Of a DNA stretch of 64,000 nucleotides, positions 54,131 to 63,108 are shown in pieces; the first letter of the stretch is position 1; each line of letters opens with the position of its first letter. Source of the stretch: Algoriphagus iocasae (GTDB taxonomy: Bacteria > Bacteroidota > Bacteroidia > Cytophagales > Cyclobacteriaceae); NCBI RefSeq assembly GCF_014206875.1, contig NZ_JACIJO010000003.1:698561-762560 (forward strand). Reading direction: 5' to 3'. A model generated the notes under the pieces. That model saw nothing but the letters and a program-made list of their open reading frames with translations, was not told the origin of the DNA and searched no databases. The position numbers and the translations under genes are program-made.

Positions 54131-57100
54131 CTATTTTTTGATGATGAACTTTTTGCTGGAAATATTATTTCCATTTGCAATAACCTGTAAAACATAAACA
54201 CCATTAATCAAGTTTGAAACATCAATTGTAACTTTAGAATTTTCTGCTTGAGCGTTGAAAGTTTTTTGAACAATTCCATTCATTGAAATAACCCTAAATT
54301 CAAAATCGTAAACCCCATCCAAATTAGTAAATATTACATTTAAGAACTCTGTAGTTGGATTTGGTCCAATTACATATTCTAATCTTACACTATTAATATC
54401 TTTTCGTGCACTAAGGATAGTTGGTTCAGAAGTAACAGACATTCCATTTTTTGCTATTGCTTTGGCAACTAATTGATGATCGCCCTCTGGGATATTATGC
54501 CAGGTAAAATTAAATGGATAGGTATTTGAATTTCCCAATTTTTCCCCATCTAATAAATATTCTACGAATTCAACTTTTTCATCAAATTCCAGGATTTCAA
54601 CTTTAAGGTCTATATTTTCCCCAGTTTTGATTTCTTTCAAATTGTTTGAGGAAATTAATTTTACAACTGCCTGATTTCTTTTCAAGACCTTTATTGGTAC
54701 AACGCTAGAAATTAATTTACTTCCGTCCATAAAGATCAGTTGAGCGGATAAATTATGGTCACCTTGAGGACTATTATTCCAAAAATAATCATAAGGTGCA
54801 GAAGTTGAGCTTCCCATTCTAATATTGCCTCTGTAGAAGTCGACTCTCATAATTGGTTTGCTATTCTCTGGTATTTCAACTTTTATGTTGATAAGTTCAC
54901 CAGCATTGAAAACAGCATCTTTTATTGGATCAGATATCCTAAATACTGACTCGCTTTTTTCTTTTACTAAGATAGATATGGATTCTGAAATTTTATATCT
55001 ATTATGATCATCACCTATAGCTTTTGCAGTAATGGTGTGTTGACCCAGAGTTGGTGTTAGCCAAGTGAAAGAGAATGGGCTAGTATTAGATGAGCCTATT
55101 AGTTGGTTTCCACTGTAATATTCAACAAGTTTCACCGATTCGTCAGATCCTTCAAACATTACCATTATTTCAATTTCAGTTCCTTCTTCGAATTCTTGAT
55201 TTTGTACAGGAGTAATTATTATGATTTCAGGAATAATTACCTCTTTCACATTAATCGTGATAGCACTAGATGTAGTAGACATTCCTTTGTTGTCAGTTGC
55301 CTTAGCAGTCAGAGAGAAGCTTCCAGCTGGAAGGTTCGACCAATCGAAACTGTACGGAGCTGAGGTATCTGTACCCAACAGGGTGCTTCCGTTGTAGAAT
55401 TCCACTTTGGCAATAGTCCCGTCCGCATCAGTTGCATTAGCGGTTATAGTAATATTATCACCTTGATTCAACTGTGCGTTTGTACTTGGAGCAGTGATGC
55501 TGACAACCGGAGCCACATTTGCTTTTTCAACGACATTGATATTTACTGCCCCGGAAACTGTAACAGACCCTTTGTTATCAGTCGCCTTAGCAGTCAGAGA
55601 GAAGCTTCCAGCTGGAAGGTTCGACCAGACGAAGCTGTAAGGAGCGGAGGTGTCGGATCCTAATAGGGTGTTTCCCTTATAGAATTCCACTTTGGCAATA
55701 GTCCCGTCCGCATCAGTTGCATTAGCGGTTATAGTAATATTATCCCCTTGAGTCAACTGTGCGTTTGTACTTGGAGCAGTGATGCTGACAAGCGGAGCCA
55801 CATTTGCTTTTTCAACTACATTGATATTTACTGCCCCGGAAACTGTAACAGACCCTTTGTTGTCAGTTGCCTTAGCAGTCAGAGAGAAGCTTCCAGCTGG
55901 AAGGTTCGACCAGACGAAGCTGTAAGGAGCGGAGGTGTCGGTTCCTAATAGGGTGTTTCCCTTATAGAATTCCACTTTGGCAATAGTCCCGTCCGCATCA
56001 GTTGCATTAGCGGTTATAGTAATATTATCCCCTTGAGTCAACTGTGCGTTTGTACTTGGAGCAGTGATGCTGACAAGCGGAGCAATATTTCCTTTTTCAT
56101 TGACATTTATATTTACTGCCCCGGAAACGGTAACGGATCCTTTGTTGTCGGTTGCCTTAGCTGTCAATGAGAAGCTTCCTACTGGAAGATTCGACCAGAC
56201 GAAGCTGTAAGGAGCGGAGGTGTCGGTTCCTAATAGGGTGTTTCCCTTATAGAATTCCACTTTGGCAATAGTCCCGTCCGCATCAGTTGCATTAGCGGTG
56301 ATAGTGATATTATCCCCTTGAGTCAATTGAGCGTTTGTACTTGGAGCAGTGATGCTGACAAGCGGAGCCACATTTGCTTTTTCAACGACATTGATATTTA
56401 CTGCCTCAGAAACGGTAACGGTTCCCTTGTTGTCAGTTGCCTTAGCGGTCAATGAGATGCTACCTACCGGTAGATTAGCCCATGTGAAGCTGTAAGGAGC
56501 AGAGCTATCAGTACCCAACAGGGTGTTTCCGTTGTAGAAATCCACCTTAGTAATAGTACCGTCTGCATCAGTTGCATTAGCGGTGATAGTGATATTATCC
56601 CCTTGAGTCAACTGTGCGTTTGAGCCCGGAGAGGTAATGTTGACTGTTGGTCCTATGTTTTGTACCGAGAATCTTAAAGAATTAAGATTTCCAAAATATC
56701 CATTTTGGCCGTTACTGTCTAGGACGAAACGTAGAACATGCTTTCCGGCAGGTAGTTTAATACCTGACTTATTAACGGAACCCCAAGTGTCCCATCCACC
56801 GGTAGCAGGTACATTAAGAGGACCGGTTACATCTATTCCATCGCATTCGATATGAAAAGTTCCTCCGGCCTCAGGAGCTGCCACCCGTGCATCTAAGTCA
56901 TATGCTCCTTCGGTTGTTACATTAACTGTGTATTCAAGCCATTCGGTAAGATTCATCCATCCTACGGTAAAACCTCCTTCAGCGGCAGCATGGATGTCTA
57001 CATCATCAGACCGATAATCTGTCCCTGTGTTACCAGTGTCAACATCAGAATATGTAATTCCTTGTCCACCCACATCATAATTTTCTGCTTCTACTGTTCC

Positions 57101-60100
57101 AGGGATTACGGCAATTATGCCGTTATATGGAGAACGGGTTACATTCTCAACTACATTGATGATTATTGCACCAGAAACGGCAACTGATCCTTTGTTGTCA
57201 GTTGCCTTAGCTGTCAATGTGAGGCTTCCAGCTGGAAGGTTCGACCAATCGAAGCTGTAAGGAGCGGAGGTGTCGGTTCCCAATAGGTTGTTTCCGTTGT
57301 AGAATTCCACCTTGGCAATAGTTCCGTCCGAATCGGTAGCGTTTGCAGTGATGGTGATTTTATCACCTTGAGTCAACTGTGCATTTGTGCTTGGAGCAGT
57401 GATGTTGACTATAGGAGCTGTATTCCCTTTTTCATTGACATTCATATTTACTGTCTCAGATACGGTATTGGATCCTTTGTTATCAGTTGCCTTAACAGTC
57501 AGGGAGAAGCTTCCTACCGGAAGATTCGACCAGACGAAGCTGTAAGGAGCGGAGGTGTCGGTTCCCAATAGGTTGTTTCCGTTGTAGAATTCCACCTTGG
57601 CAATAGTTCCGTCCGAATCGGTAGCGTTTGCCGTGATGGTGATATTATCACCTTGGGTCAACTGTGCATTTGTACTTGGAGCAGTGATGCTGACAAGCGG
57701 AGCCACATTTGCTTTTTGAACGACATTGATATTTACTGCCCCGGAAACAGAAACAGATCCTTCGTTGTCAGTAGCCTTAGCAGTCAATGAGATGCTACCT
57801 ACCGGTAGATTTGCCCAGGCGAAGCTGTATGGGGAAGTGGTATCAGTTCCCAGAAGGGTAGTCCCGTTGTAGAATTCCACTTTGGCAATAGTTCCGTCCG
57901 AATCGGTAGCGTTTGCAGTGATGGTGATATTGTCCCCTTGAGTCAACTGGGCGTTTGTACTTGGAGCAGTGATTGTTACTTTGGGTTCAATATTAGATAA
58001 TATGAACTTCATTGAATTGAGATTTCCAAAGTAACCATTTGGACCATTGCTGTCTAGGACGAAACGTAGAACATGCTTTCCTGCAGGTAGATTAATATCT
58101 GACTTAGTAATAGAACTCCAAGAGTCCCATCCACCGGTAGCAGGTACTTTAAGAGGACCGGTTACATCTATTCCGTCGAATTCGATATGAAATATTCCAC
58201 CTTCCTCAAGAGCTGCCACTCGCGCATCTAAGTCATATGATCCTTCGGTTGTTACATTAACTGTGTATTCAAGCCATTCGGTTAGATTCATCCATCCTAC
58301 GGTAAAACCTCCTTCAGCAGCTGGATGGATGTCTACATCATCAGTTCGGTAAACTATCCCTGTATTTCCAGAGTCGACATCAGAATAAGTAATTCCTTGT
58401 CCACCGACATCATAATTTTCTGCTTCCACTATTCCAGGGATTACTGCAATAATACCGTTGAAAGGAGAACGGGTTACATTCTCAACTACGTTGATGGTTA
58501 TTGCATCAGAAACAGAAACTGTTCCTTTGTTATCAGTTGCCTTAGCGGTCAAGGAGAAGCTTCCAGATGGAAGGTTCGACCAATCGAAGCTGTAAGGGGA
58601 AGTGGTATCAGTTCCCAGAAGGGTAGTCCCGTTGTAGAAATCCACTTTGGCAAGGGTTCCGTCCGAATCGGTAGCGTTTGCAGTGATCGTAATGTTGTCA
58701 CCTTTGGTTAACTGGGTGTTTGAACTTGTAATATTGATATTGACTACCGGAGCTTTATTCCCATTTTCAATGATATTGATAGTTCTTGGTTCTGAAACAG
58801 TAACGGATCCTTTATTATCAGTTGCCTTTGCTGTTAAAGAGAAAGTACCAACAGGAAGATTTGACCAGGCTATGCTGTAAGGAGAAGAAGAATCCGTTCC
58901 CAACAAAGTGTTTCCGTTGTAGAAATCAACTTTTGAGATGGTTCCATCGGAGTCAGTCGCATCAGCTGTTATGGAGATATTGTCTCCCTGATTAAACTGT
59001 GCATTTGCTGATGGAGCAGTGATGCTTACAGTAGGAGCTTTGTTTTCAGCGGGTGTTCCCGCTTCAGTTTTCAATAATAGTACCGAGGAATAGGCAGGTA
59101 CTGAAACGCTTCCTGAAAGAATTTTTCCTCTTAAATCCACATAAGTTCCAGATAAAGGAATTGATTTTGCACTGTTTGAATAATTATAATCGAAGAGGAT
59201 GAAATCGTCAATTCCCAATTTGTTCGAATCAAATGCAGCGGTGCTTTTGGTAGAGTTGATATCCAGTCCATAACTGTCTTTCCATACATGCAGGTCAATC
59301 AACCCATTTTTCCCTGGAGTCTGGAGGTTGAAAGCATTGTTGTCGTTGACAGGTCTCGAGTACACATTGTTGTCGAAATCTCCCATTTGACCTAAGGTAT
59401 TTACTTTGGATCTGACATACATATGAAGTTGGTTTGAGGCTTTATTCAAAAACTCATTGTTCTTCATGGTGATGTTTCGGGTCAGATTGTCCGTGTAATC
59501 ACTGGTGATGAAAATAGAATATCCAGTATTGAATATTTTATTGTTGGTGATGGAGACGTTTCTGCAATTGTTGACAAAAATCCCTTTGCTTTTCACATTT
59601 CCAATAGTGTTTCCATCAATTTCAATCCCGTTGGCAAAGAGGTCAAGGTAAATCCCTTCCACATAGGGAAAGTCATTTGCACCATATGGTTTTGTTCCTG
59701 CCACCGCACCTATTCCGTTGACGATGATGTTGTTGGTGATTTTCCGGTTGATAAATGTGGTGTTTCTAGGCCCCGTAAAGGTATAGATCCCGCCACCGTC
59801 ATCCTTGACAAAGCAGAAGGTATCAATAAAATTGTTTTTGACGGTGATGTTGTTTCCGTCAAAATAAATCGCATTGTAACCATTCTCCAAAAAGGTGCTG
59901 TACTCAACCAATACATCCGAGGATGTTTCACTCATAAAAATTCCATTTCCCTGACTATCTGCGCTCTGACCCATTCCGGCTATAGCATGGATTTTGCTAA
60001 AGGTGCTATTTCTCACTACCGCCCCCCTGTCACCCCATCCTAGGTTAATTCCGCCGTTTAGGGCATTTTCAATTAGGGAATTGGAAACGTTCAAGTTTAT

Positions 60101-61075
60101 GGAGAAGAGTGTATTGATTGCATTTTTTCCTACATATTCCAGCTGGGAGTTTTCGATGGTAAAGTTGGTTGATTTATCGAGATTGATTAGATTTTCGTTG
60201 GATCCCTGAATAGTGAGGTTATTGAATCTGATATGGCTGGCACTGTTTAGGGTGTTGATTACCCGATCCACGGTGGCTGCTTTGATGCTTGCTAAGGCTG
60301 GGTTTCCCAGATAATAAATAGACAGTTTCTTGGTTGCCTTGTTATAATACCACTCCCCGTGCTTGTCCAGAGTAGCGGGATGGTTTTGGATGAAGAATCC
60401 AAATCCGATAGTCGGGCTGTATGAACTTCCGGCAGGGTTGTAGTTAACACTGGATCCACTTTGCCAGTTTATATAGTGCCTGTCAATGATCCAATTGTTT
60501 TTTCGGATAACAATTTCTCCCCCCGACATGCTGGCCGGAGCTTGCATTCCGCTGCTCCCGATGGTTCCCCCGCTGAAGGAGTCGATAGTGAGGTATCCTC
60601 CGTTGTTTGCATTATCGTTTGGGTATCTTCCCATTGCTTGGAGAACATCGTCAACTAGAACAGTATTTAAAGAATTATTTATTTCAGGAATTTGCGCCTC
60701 ATATATATTTCCTCCTAAAGAAACCCAGTTTGTAATTTCTTTAAATCCAGTCAATATAGGTTTTTCACCAGATCCATAACTTCCAAATGTAATGGGGGCA
60801 CCTGATGTTCCGGATTTATTAATATTAATAGATCCATGAAAAGTATCACCACTCTTAAACAAAATTTTATCTCCTGGCTGAAGATTACTGAATATAGAGT
60901 TCAGTTTTTGAATACTCTTCCATGGTGTATTTTCATTCTGAGCTTGAATATTACTTCGTGCATCATCACCAATAGAAGAAGAGAAATAATAGGTAGTTGC
61001 ATTAGAGAAAGAACATACCATTAACATTAAGGCAAAGATTATCATCCTACCCAAATAGGTAAATAATTTATCCAT
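54131..61075 (-). CDS. Giant T9SS-secreted beta-helix protein with Ig-like and CBM6-like modules
   Basis: A 2,314-residue cell-surface or secreted protein. A signal peptide (to about residue 26, CSFSNAT) is followed by a right-handed parallel beta-helix (about 28-640) with repeated N-N-x-I and V-x-N-N turns (e.g. NVSNSLIENALNGGINLGWG), as in pectate-lyase-like or epimerase-like proteins. Then come Ig-like modules of about 95 residues (SITAPSTNAQLTQGDNITIT ... NGNTLLGTDTSAPYSF): two, a CBM6-like module (about 871-1025, PGIVEAENYDVGGQG, WLEYTVNV, HVLRFVLDSNG), three more, a second CBM6-like module (about 1315-1470), five more, and three diverged modules. The C-terminus is a T9SS type A sorting domain (GPNPTTEFLNV ... 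SKKFIIKK). Likely polysaccharide-binding or -degrading; catalytic residues of the helix are not assigned. Confidence 0.9.
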   Translation of the reverse strand: MDKLFTYLGRMIIFALMLMVCSFSNATTYYFSSSIGDDARSNIQAQNENTPWKSIQKLNSIFSNLQPGDKILFKSGDTFHGSININKSGTSGAPITFGSYGSGEKPILTGFKEITNWVSLGGNIYEAQIPEINNSLNTVLVDDVLQAMGRYPNDNANNGGYLTIDSFSGGTIGSSGMQAPASMSGGEIVIRKNNWIIDRHYINWQSGSSVNYNPAGSSYSPTIGFGFFIQNHPATLDKHGEWYYNKATKKLSIYYLGNPALASIKAATVDRVINTLNSASHIRFNNLTIQGSNENLINLDKSTNFTIENSQLEYVGKNAINTLFSINLNVSNSLIENALNGGINLGWGDRGAVVRNSTFSKIHAIAGMGQSADSQGNGIFMSETSSDVLVEYSTFLENGYNAIYFDGNNITVKNNFIDTFCFVKDDGGGIYTFTGPRNTTFINRKITNNIIVNGIGAVAGTKPYGANDFPYVEGIYLDLFANGIEIDGNTIGNVKSKGIFVNNCRNVSITNNKIFNTGYSIFITSDYTDNLTRNITMKNNEFLNKASNQLHMYVRSKVNTLGQMGDFDNNVYSRPVNDNNAFNLQTPGKNGLIDLHVWKDSYGLDINSTKSTAAFDSNKLGIDDFILFDYNYSNSAKSIPLSGTYVDLRGKILSGSVSVPAYSSVLLLKTEAGTPAENKAPTVSITAPSANAQFNQGDNISITADATDSDGTISKVDFYNGNTLLGTDSSSPYSIAWSNLPVGTFSLTAKATDNKGSVTVSEPRTINIIENGNKAPVVNINITSSNTQLTKGDNITITANATDSDGTLAKVDFYNGTTLLGTDTTSPYSFDWSNLPSGSFSLTAKATDNKGTVSVSDAITINVVENVTRSPFNGIIAVIPGIVEAENYDVGGQGITYSDVDSGNTGIVYRTDDVDIHPAAEGGFTVGWMNLTEWLEYTVNVTTEGSYDLDARVAALEEGGIFHIEFDGIDVTGPLKVPATGGWDSWSSITKSDINLPAGKHVLRFVLDSNGPNGYFGNLNSMKFILSNIEPKVTITAPSTNAQLTQGDNITITANATDSDGTIAKVEFYNGTTLLGTDTTSPYSFAWANLPVGSISLTAKATDNEGSVSVSGAVNINVVQKANVAPLVSITAPSTNAQLTQGDNITITANATDSDGTIAKVEFYNGNNLLGTDTSAPYSFVWSNLPVGSFSLTVKATDNKGSNTVSETVNMNVNEKGNTAPIVNITAPSTNAQLTQGDKITITANATDSDGTIAKVEFYNGNNLLGTDTSAPYSFDWSNLPAGSLTLTAKATDNKGSVAVSGAIIINVVENVTRSPYNGIIAVIPGTVEAENYDVGGQGITYSDVDTGNTGTDYRSDDVDIHAAAEGGFTVGWMNLTEWLEYTVNVTTEGAYDLDARVAAPEAGGTFHIECDGIDVTGPLNVPATGGWDTWGSVNKSGIKLPAGKHVLRFVLDSNGQNGYFGNLNSLRFSVQNIGPTVNITSPGSNAQLTQGDNITITANATDADGTITKVDFYNGNTLLGTDSSAPYSFTWANLPVGSISLTAKATDNKGTVTVSEAVNINVVEKANVAPLVSITAPSTNAQLTQGDNITITANATDADGTIAKVEFYKGNTLLGTDTSAPYSFVWSNLPVGSFSLTAKATDNKGSVTVSGAVNINVNEKGNIAPLVSITAPSTNAQLTQGDNITITANATDADGTIAKVEFYKGNTLLGTDTSAPYSFVWSNLPAGSFSLTAKATDNKGSVTVSGAVNINVVEKANVAPLVSITAPSTNAQLTQGDNITITANATDADGTIAKVEFYKGNTLLGSDTSAPYSFVWSNLPAGSFSLTAKATDNKGSVTVSGAVNINVVEKANVAPVVSITAPSTNAQLNQGDNITITANATDADGTIAKVEFYNGSTLLGTDTSAPYSFDWSNLPAGSFSLTAKATDNKGMSTTSSAITINVKEVIIPEIIIITPVQNQEFEEGTEIEIMVMFEGSDESVKLVEYYSGNQLIGSSNTSPFSFTWLTPTLGQHTITAKAIGDDHNRYKISESISILVKEKSESVFRISDPIKDAVFNAGELINIKVEIPENSKPIMRVDFYRGNIRMGSSTSAPYDYFWNNSPQGDHNLSAQLIFMDGSKLISSVVPIKVLKRNQAVVKLISSNNLKEIKTGENIDLKVEILEFDEKVEFVEYLLDGEKLGNSNTYPFNFTWHNIPEGDHQLVAKAIAKNGMSVTSEPTILSARKDINSVRLEYVIGPNPTTEFLNVIFTNLDGVYDFEFRVISMNGIVQKTFNAQAENSKVTIDVSNLINGVYVLQVIANGNNISSKKFIIKK
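55255..56680 (-). repeat. Five 285-bp direct repeats inside the giant gene
   Basis: Ig-like modules 6 to 10 are encoded by direct repeats with an exact 285-bp period (the word GCGTTTGTAC recurs at 55476, 55761 and 56046). Modules 7-9 are nearly identical at the nucleotide level, including third codon positions, which points to recent duplication or gene conversion. Confidence 0.85.
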
Positions 61076-61666
61076 AGATTTGGAATTATTAAAACAGCTT
61101 TTCGTGGGTGATAAACTGCTTTATGTTTTTTTAAATTATATTTTATGAAATACAAATCACAATAATTGTATTTCTATAAAACTGTTTTATTTGTTCTAAT
61201 ATTTATTATTGTTTTTAAAAGAAAAAATATTTTTTGTAGATATTTATTTTTTAAAGAATAGACTTTATATAATTAAATATTTATTTCAAAGATACTTTTG
61301 ATTTTAAATAAGAAAATTTGATTTTCAAAAATTGAAAAGTGTATTTATGAGGGTTTATTACCTGATAATTTATTTTTAAAAAAAAAATAAAAATAATCAG
61401 TGTTATTTTAGATTTTTTGATTTTTCTCAATCATTCCAGTATGGGTAGATCGAAGCAATGATGAGTCTGTCAATGATTTTTTGACTGAAGTATCTGCGGT
61501 AGAGCTAGTAACTAAATTAATCTAGTTAGTTCTGCATCATTAGTTCGCTAATCCTAGTATATGTCTGGAGGTGTTTCTTTAAGAAACTAATTGCAATGTG
61601 GACCCATTTGAAATTAAAATTGCTTCTTTAGTTCCTAAGATTTCCTTGGCTTAAACATCAATATAA
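61076..61666. other. AT-rich upstream region of the giant gene
   Basis: About 590 bp with long A and T runs, especially at 61120-61430. It must contain the promoter of the giant gene, but no clear TAnnTTTG box was found at the expected place. No gene seen. Confidence 0.5.
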
Positions 61667-62327
61667 TCACTGAGGTCTGAGAAGGTGTTTAAGTACAGCG
61701 TTTAGATCATTGTATTTTTTGATTAAATGCTGCATTGTTTTCACCATCAAATTCTTTATCTTCTTCATTTTAAAGGATCTAAAGCTCTTAGAGGCTTTGC
61801 CCAACTCAGGATTTTCTAAGGGGGTGGATTCAGCCATGATAGCCGCTTTTGAATGTTATTGATTGCCTCTTTCCCGTTTGAGATTGCTCCCAACTTTTTC
61901 CTTAGTGGCTTTGCCAACGAATGACTCATCGTATTCCACAATTTCCACAAGACGGTTGCGGTCATCCTGTTGTCCCATAACATCAGGAGTTTGTGGTACA
62001 TCTTGAAAACAGGTTCGTAGTGTTTCATTCCCAGCTGTCGTCGCTGGAGTTCTCCTCCGCTGAATACTTTCTTGGAAACGGCGATGAAAGTAATGGCAAT
62101 TATCCAAGTCCTGATTGGCAGATTACTGTACTGCATTTCCGTACCGCTGCTAATACTGGTTCGGAATCCACAGGAAGCACACGGGAAGGAAAGCTAGTTT
62201 TCAACCCCAAAATGCTTGATTCCAGTACACTTCTTTCAGATTATCTCCTGCTGGATCTCTTGTCCATTGCTGAATTCAATACAGGAGGACTCGTCTGGAA
62301 ACCTATAATGAAATTGATAATTTTCAT
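61667..62327 (-). pseudogene. IS1595-family (ISXO2-like) transposase, frameshifted
   Basis: Pieces of one transposase are readable on the minus strand in different frames. The start is at the ATG at 62325-62327, then FPDESSCIE, a degraded zinc-finger part (CASCGFRTSISSGTEM, after at least two in-frame stops), QYSNLPIRTWIIAITFIAVSKK, ELQR, KHYEPVFKMYHKLLML, then after a frameshift VEYDESFVGKATKEKVGSNL with the DES-type catalytic start, and KAAIMAESTPLE near the end, closing at a TGA at 61667-61669. The order matches ISXO2-like proteins. Several frameshifts and stops make it inactive. No terminal inverted repeats or target duplication could be identified by eye. Confidence 0.75.
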
Positions 62328-62668
62328 GACCAAAACCATTTATTTTCCCTAATTAACATCGAGTTAAACCTTCAATAAAGCAATTGTCAATAACTATAAA
62401 TAAAAGCTTATTCGGTTTGCTGATAACTTTGCAGACATACAATTTAAATTTTTATATCTCAGTATATACTTCCCTAGAAATAAGCTCCCCTAATAGAAAG
62501 CCATTTGAAATGTGAATTGGAATGATTACATATTTAAAGGTTAATATGTAAAATTAAATTTTCGCATAACTTAGATCATCACAGTGATCAACCAATAGAG
62601 TTTTGGTGAAAAGGAGTAGAAATCTGTTATTAAATAGAAGTTACACTTGTTAATTTTTATAACTTAAA

Positions 62669-62814
62669 AAGCATAAGGGTGGGATGGAAGCCAGAAACGG
62701 CAAAAACTGAAAGAATTTCAGGAAGGGAATTCCCGATTGAAGCGGATGTTTGCCGCTCTTAATCTGGTGTATGTGGATCTCAAAGATCCAGCGACAATAT
62801 GTAAGCAGCGCTAA
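62669..62814 (+). pseudogene. IS3-family OrfA remnant
   Basis: A fragment reading KHKGGMEA, then after a frameshift QKLKEFQEGNSRLKRMFAAL and NLVYVDLKDPATI, closing at TAA. This matches the C-terminal leucine-zipper region of IS3-family OrfA proteins (GGMEAS...KRLKELEEEN.RLK.MYA.LSL....LKD). No OrfB coding sequence follows. The rest of 62328-63068 is AT-rich with nothing recognised. Confidence 0.6.
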
Positions 62815-63068
62815 AATGGATACGGAAAGCGGCACAAGACTGATTGTCCTAAGCTAACCAAGTACTTTGATCTTGAACCGGTTAGAACATTCTCTTACCT
62901 TCACATATGGGGTGAAAAGTAAACTTTTGATTGGCTCAATTTTCGGGGAAACCGTCATGCTGAATCTTTAAAAATAGGTTAGAGTAAAAATTGAATGCCA
63001 ATAAAATATAATTTAAAATCTTAGTTTAAGTTTATAAATTTTTTAATAGCATGTATTATATTAATTGT

Positions 63069-63102
63069 AATAAAAAGAGCACTCAGTTTTCCTGAGTGCT
63101 CT
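63069..63102 (-). terminator. Terminator of the right-edge T9SS gene
   Basis: A perfect 11-bp stem AGAGCACTCAG/CTGAGTGCTCT with loop TTTTC; the minus-strand transcript runs into a U-rich end (CTTTTTATTA). The stem ends 6 bp from the stop codon. Confidence 0.85.
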
Positions 63103-63108
63103 GTTGAC

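Noticed and set aside
55103..58880. Plus-strand frames of 65-128 codons opposite the giant gene
   Set aside because: They are antisense shadows that recur with the 285-bp module period.
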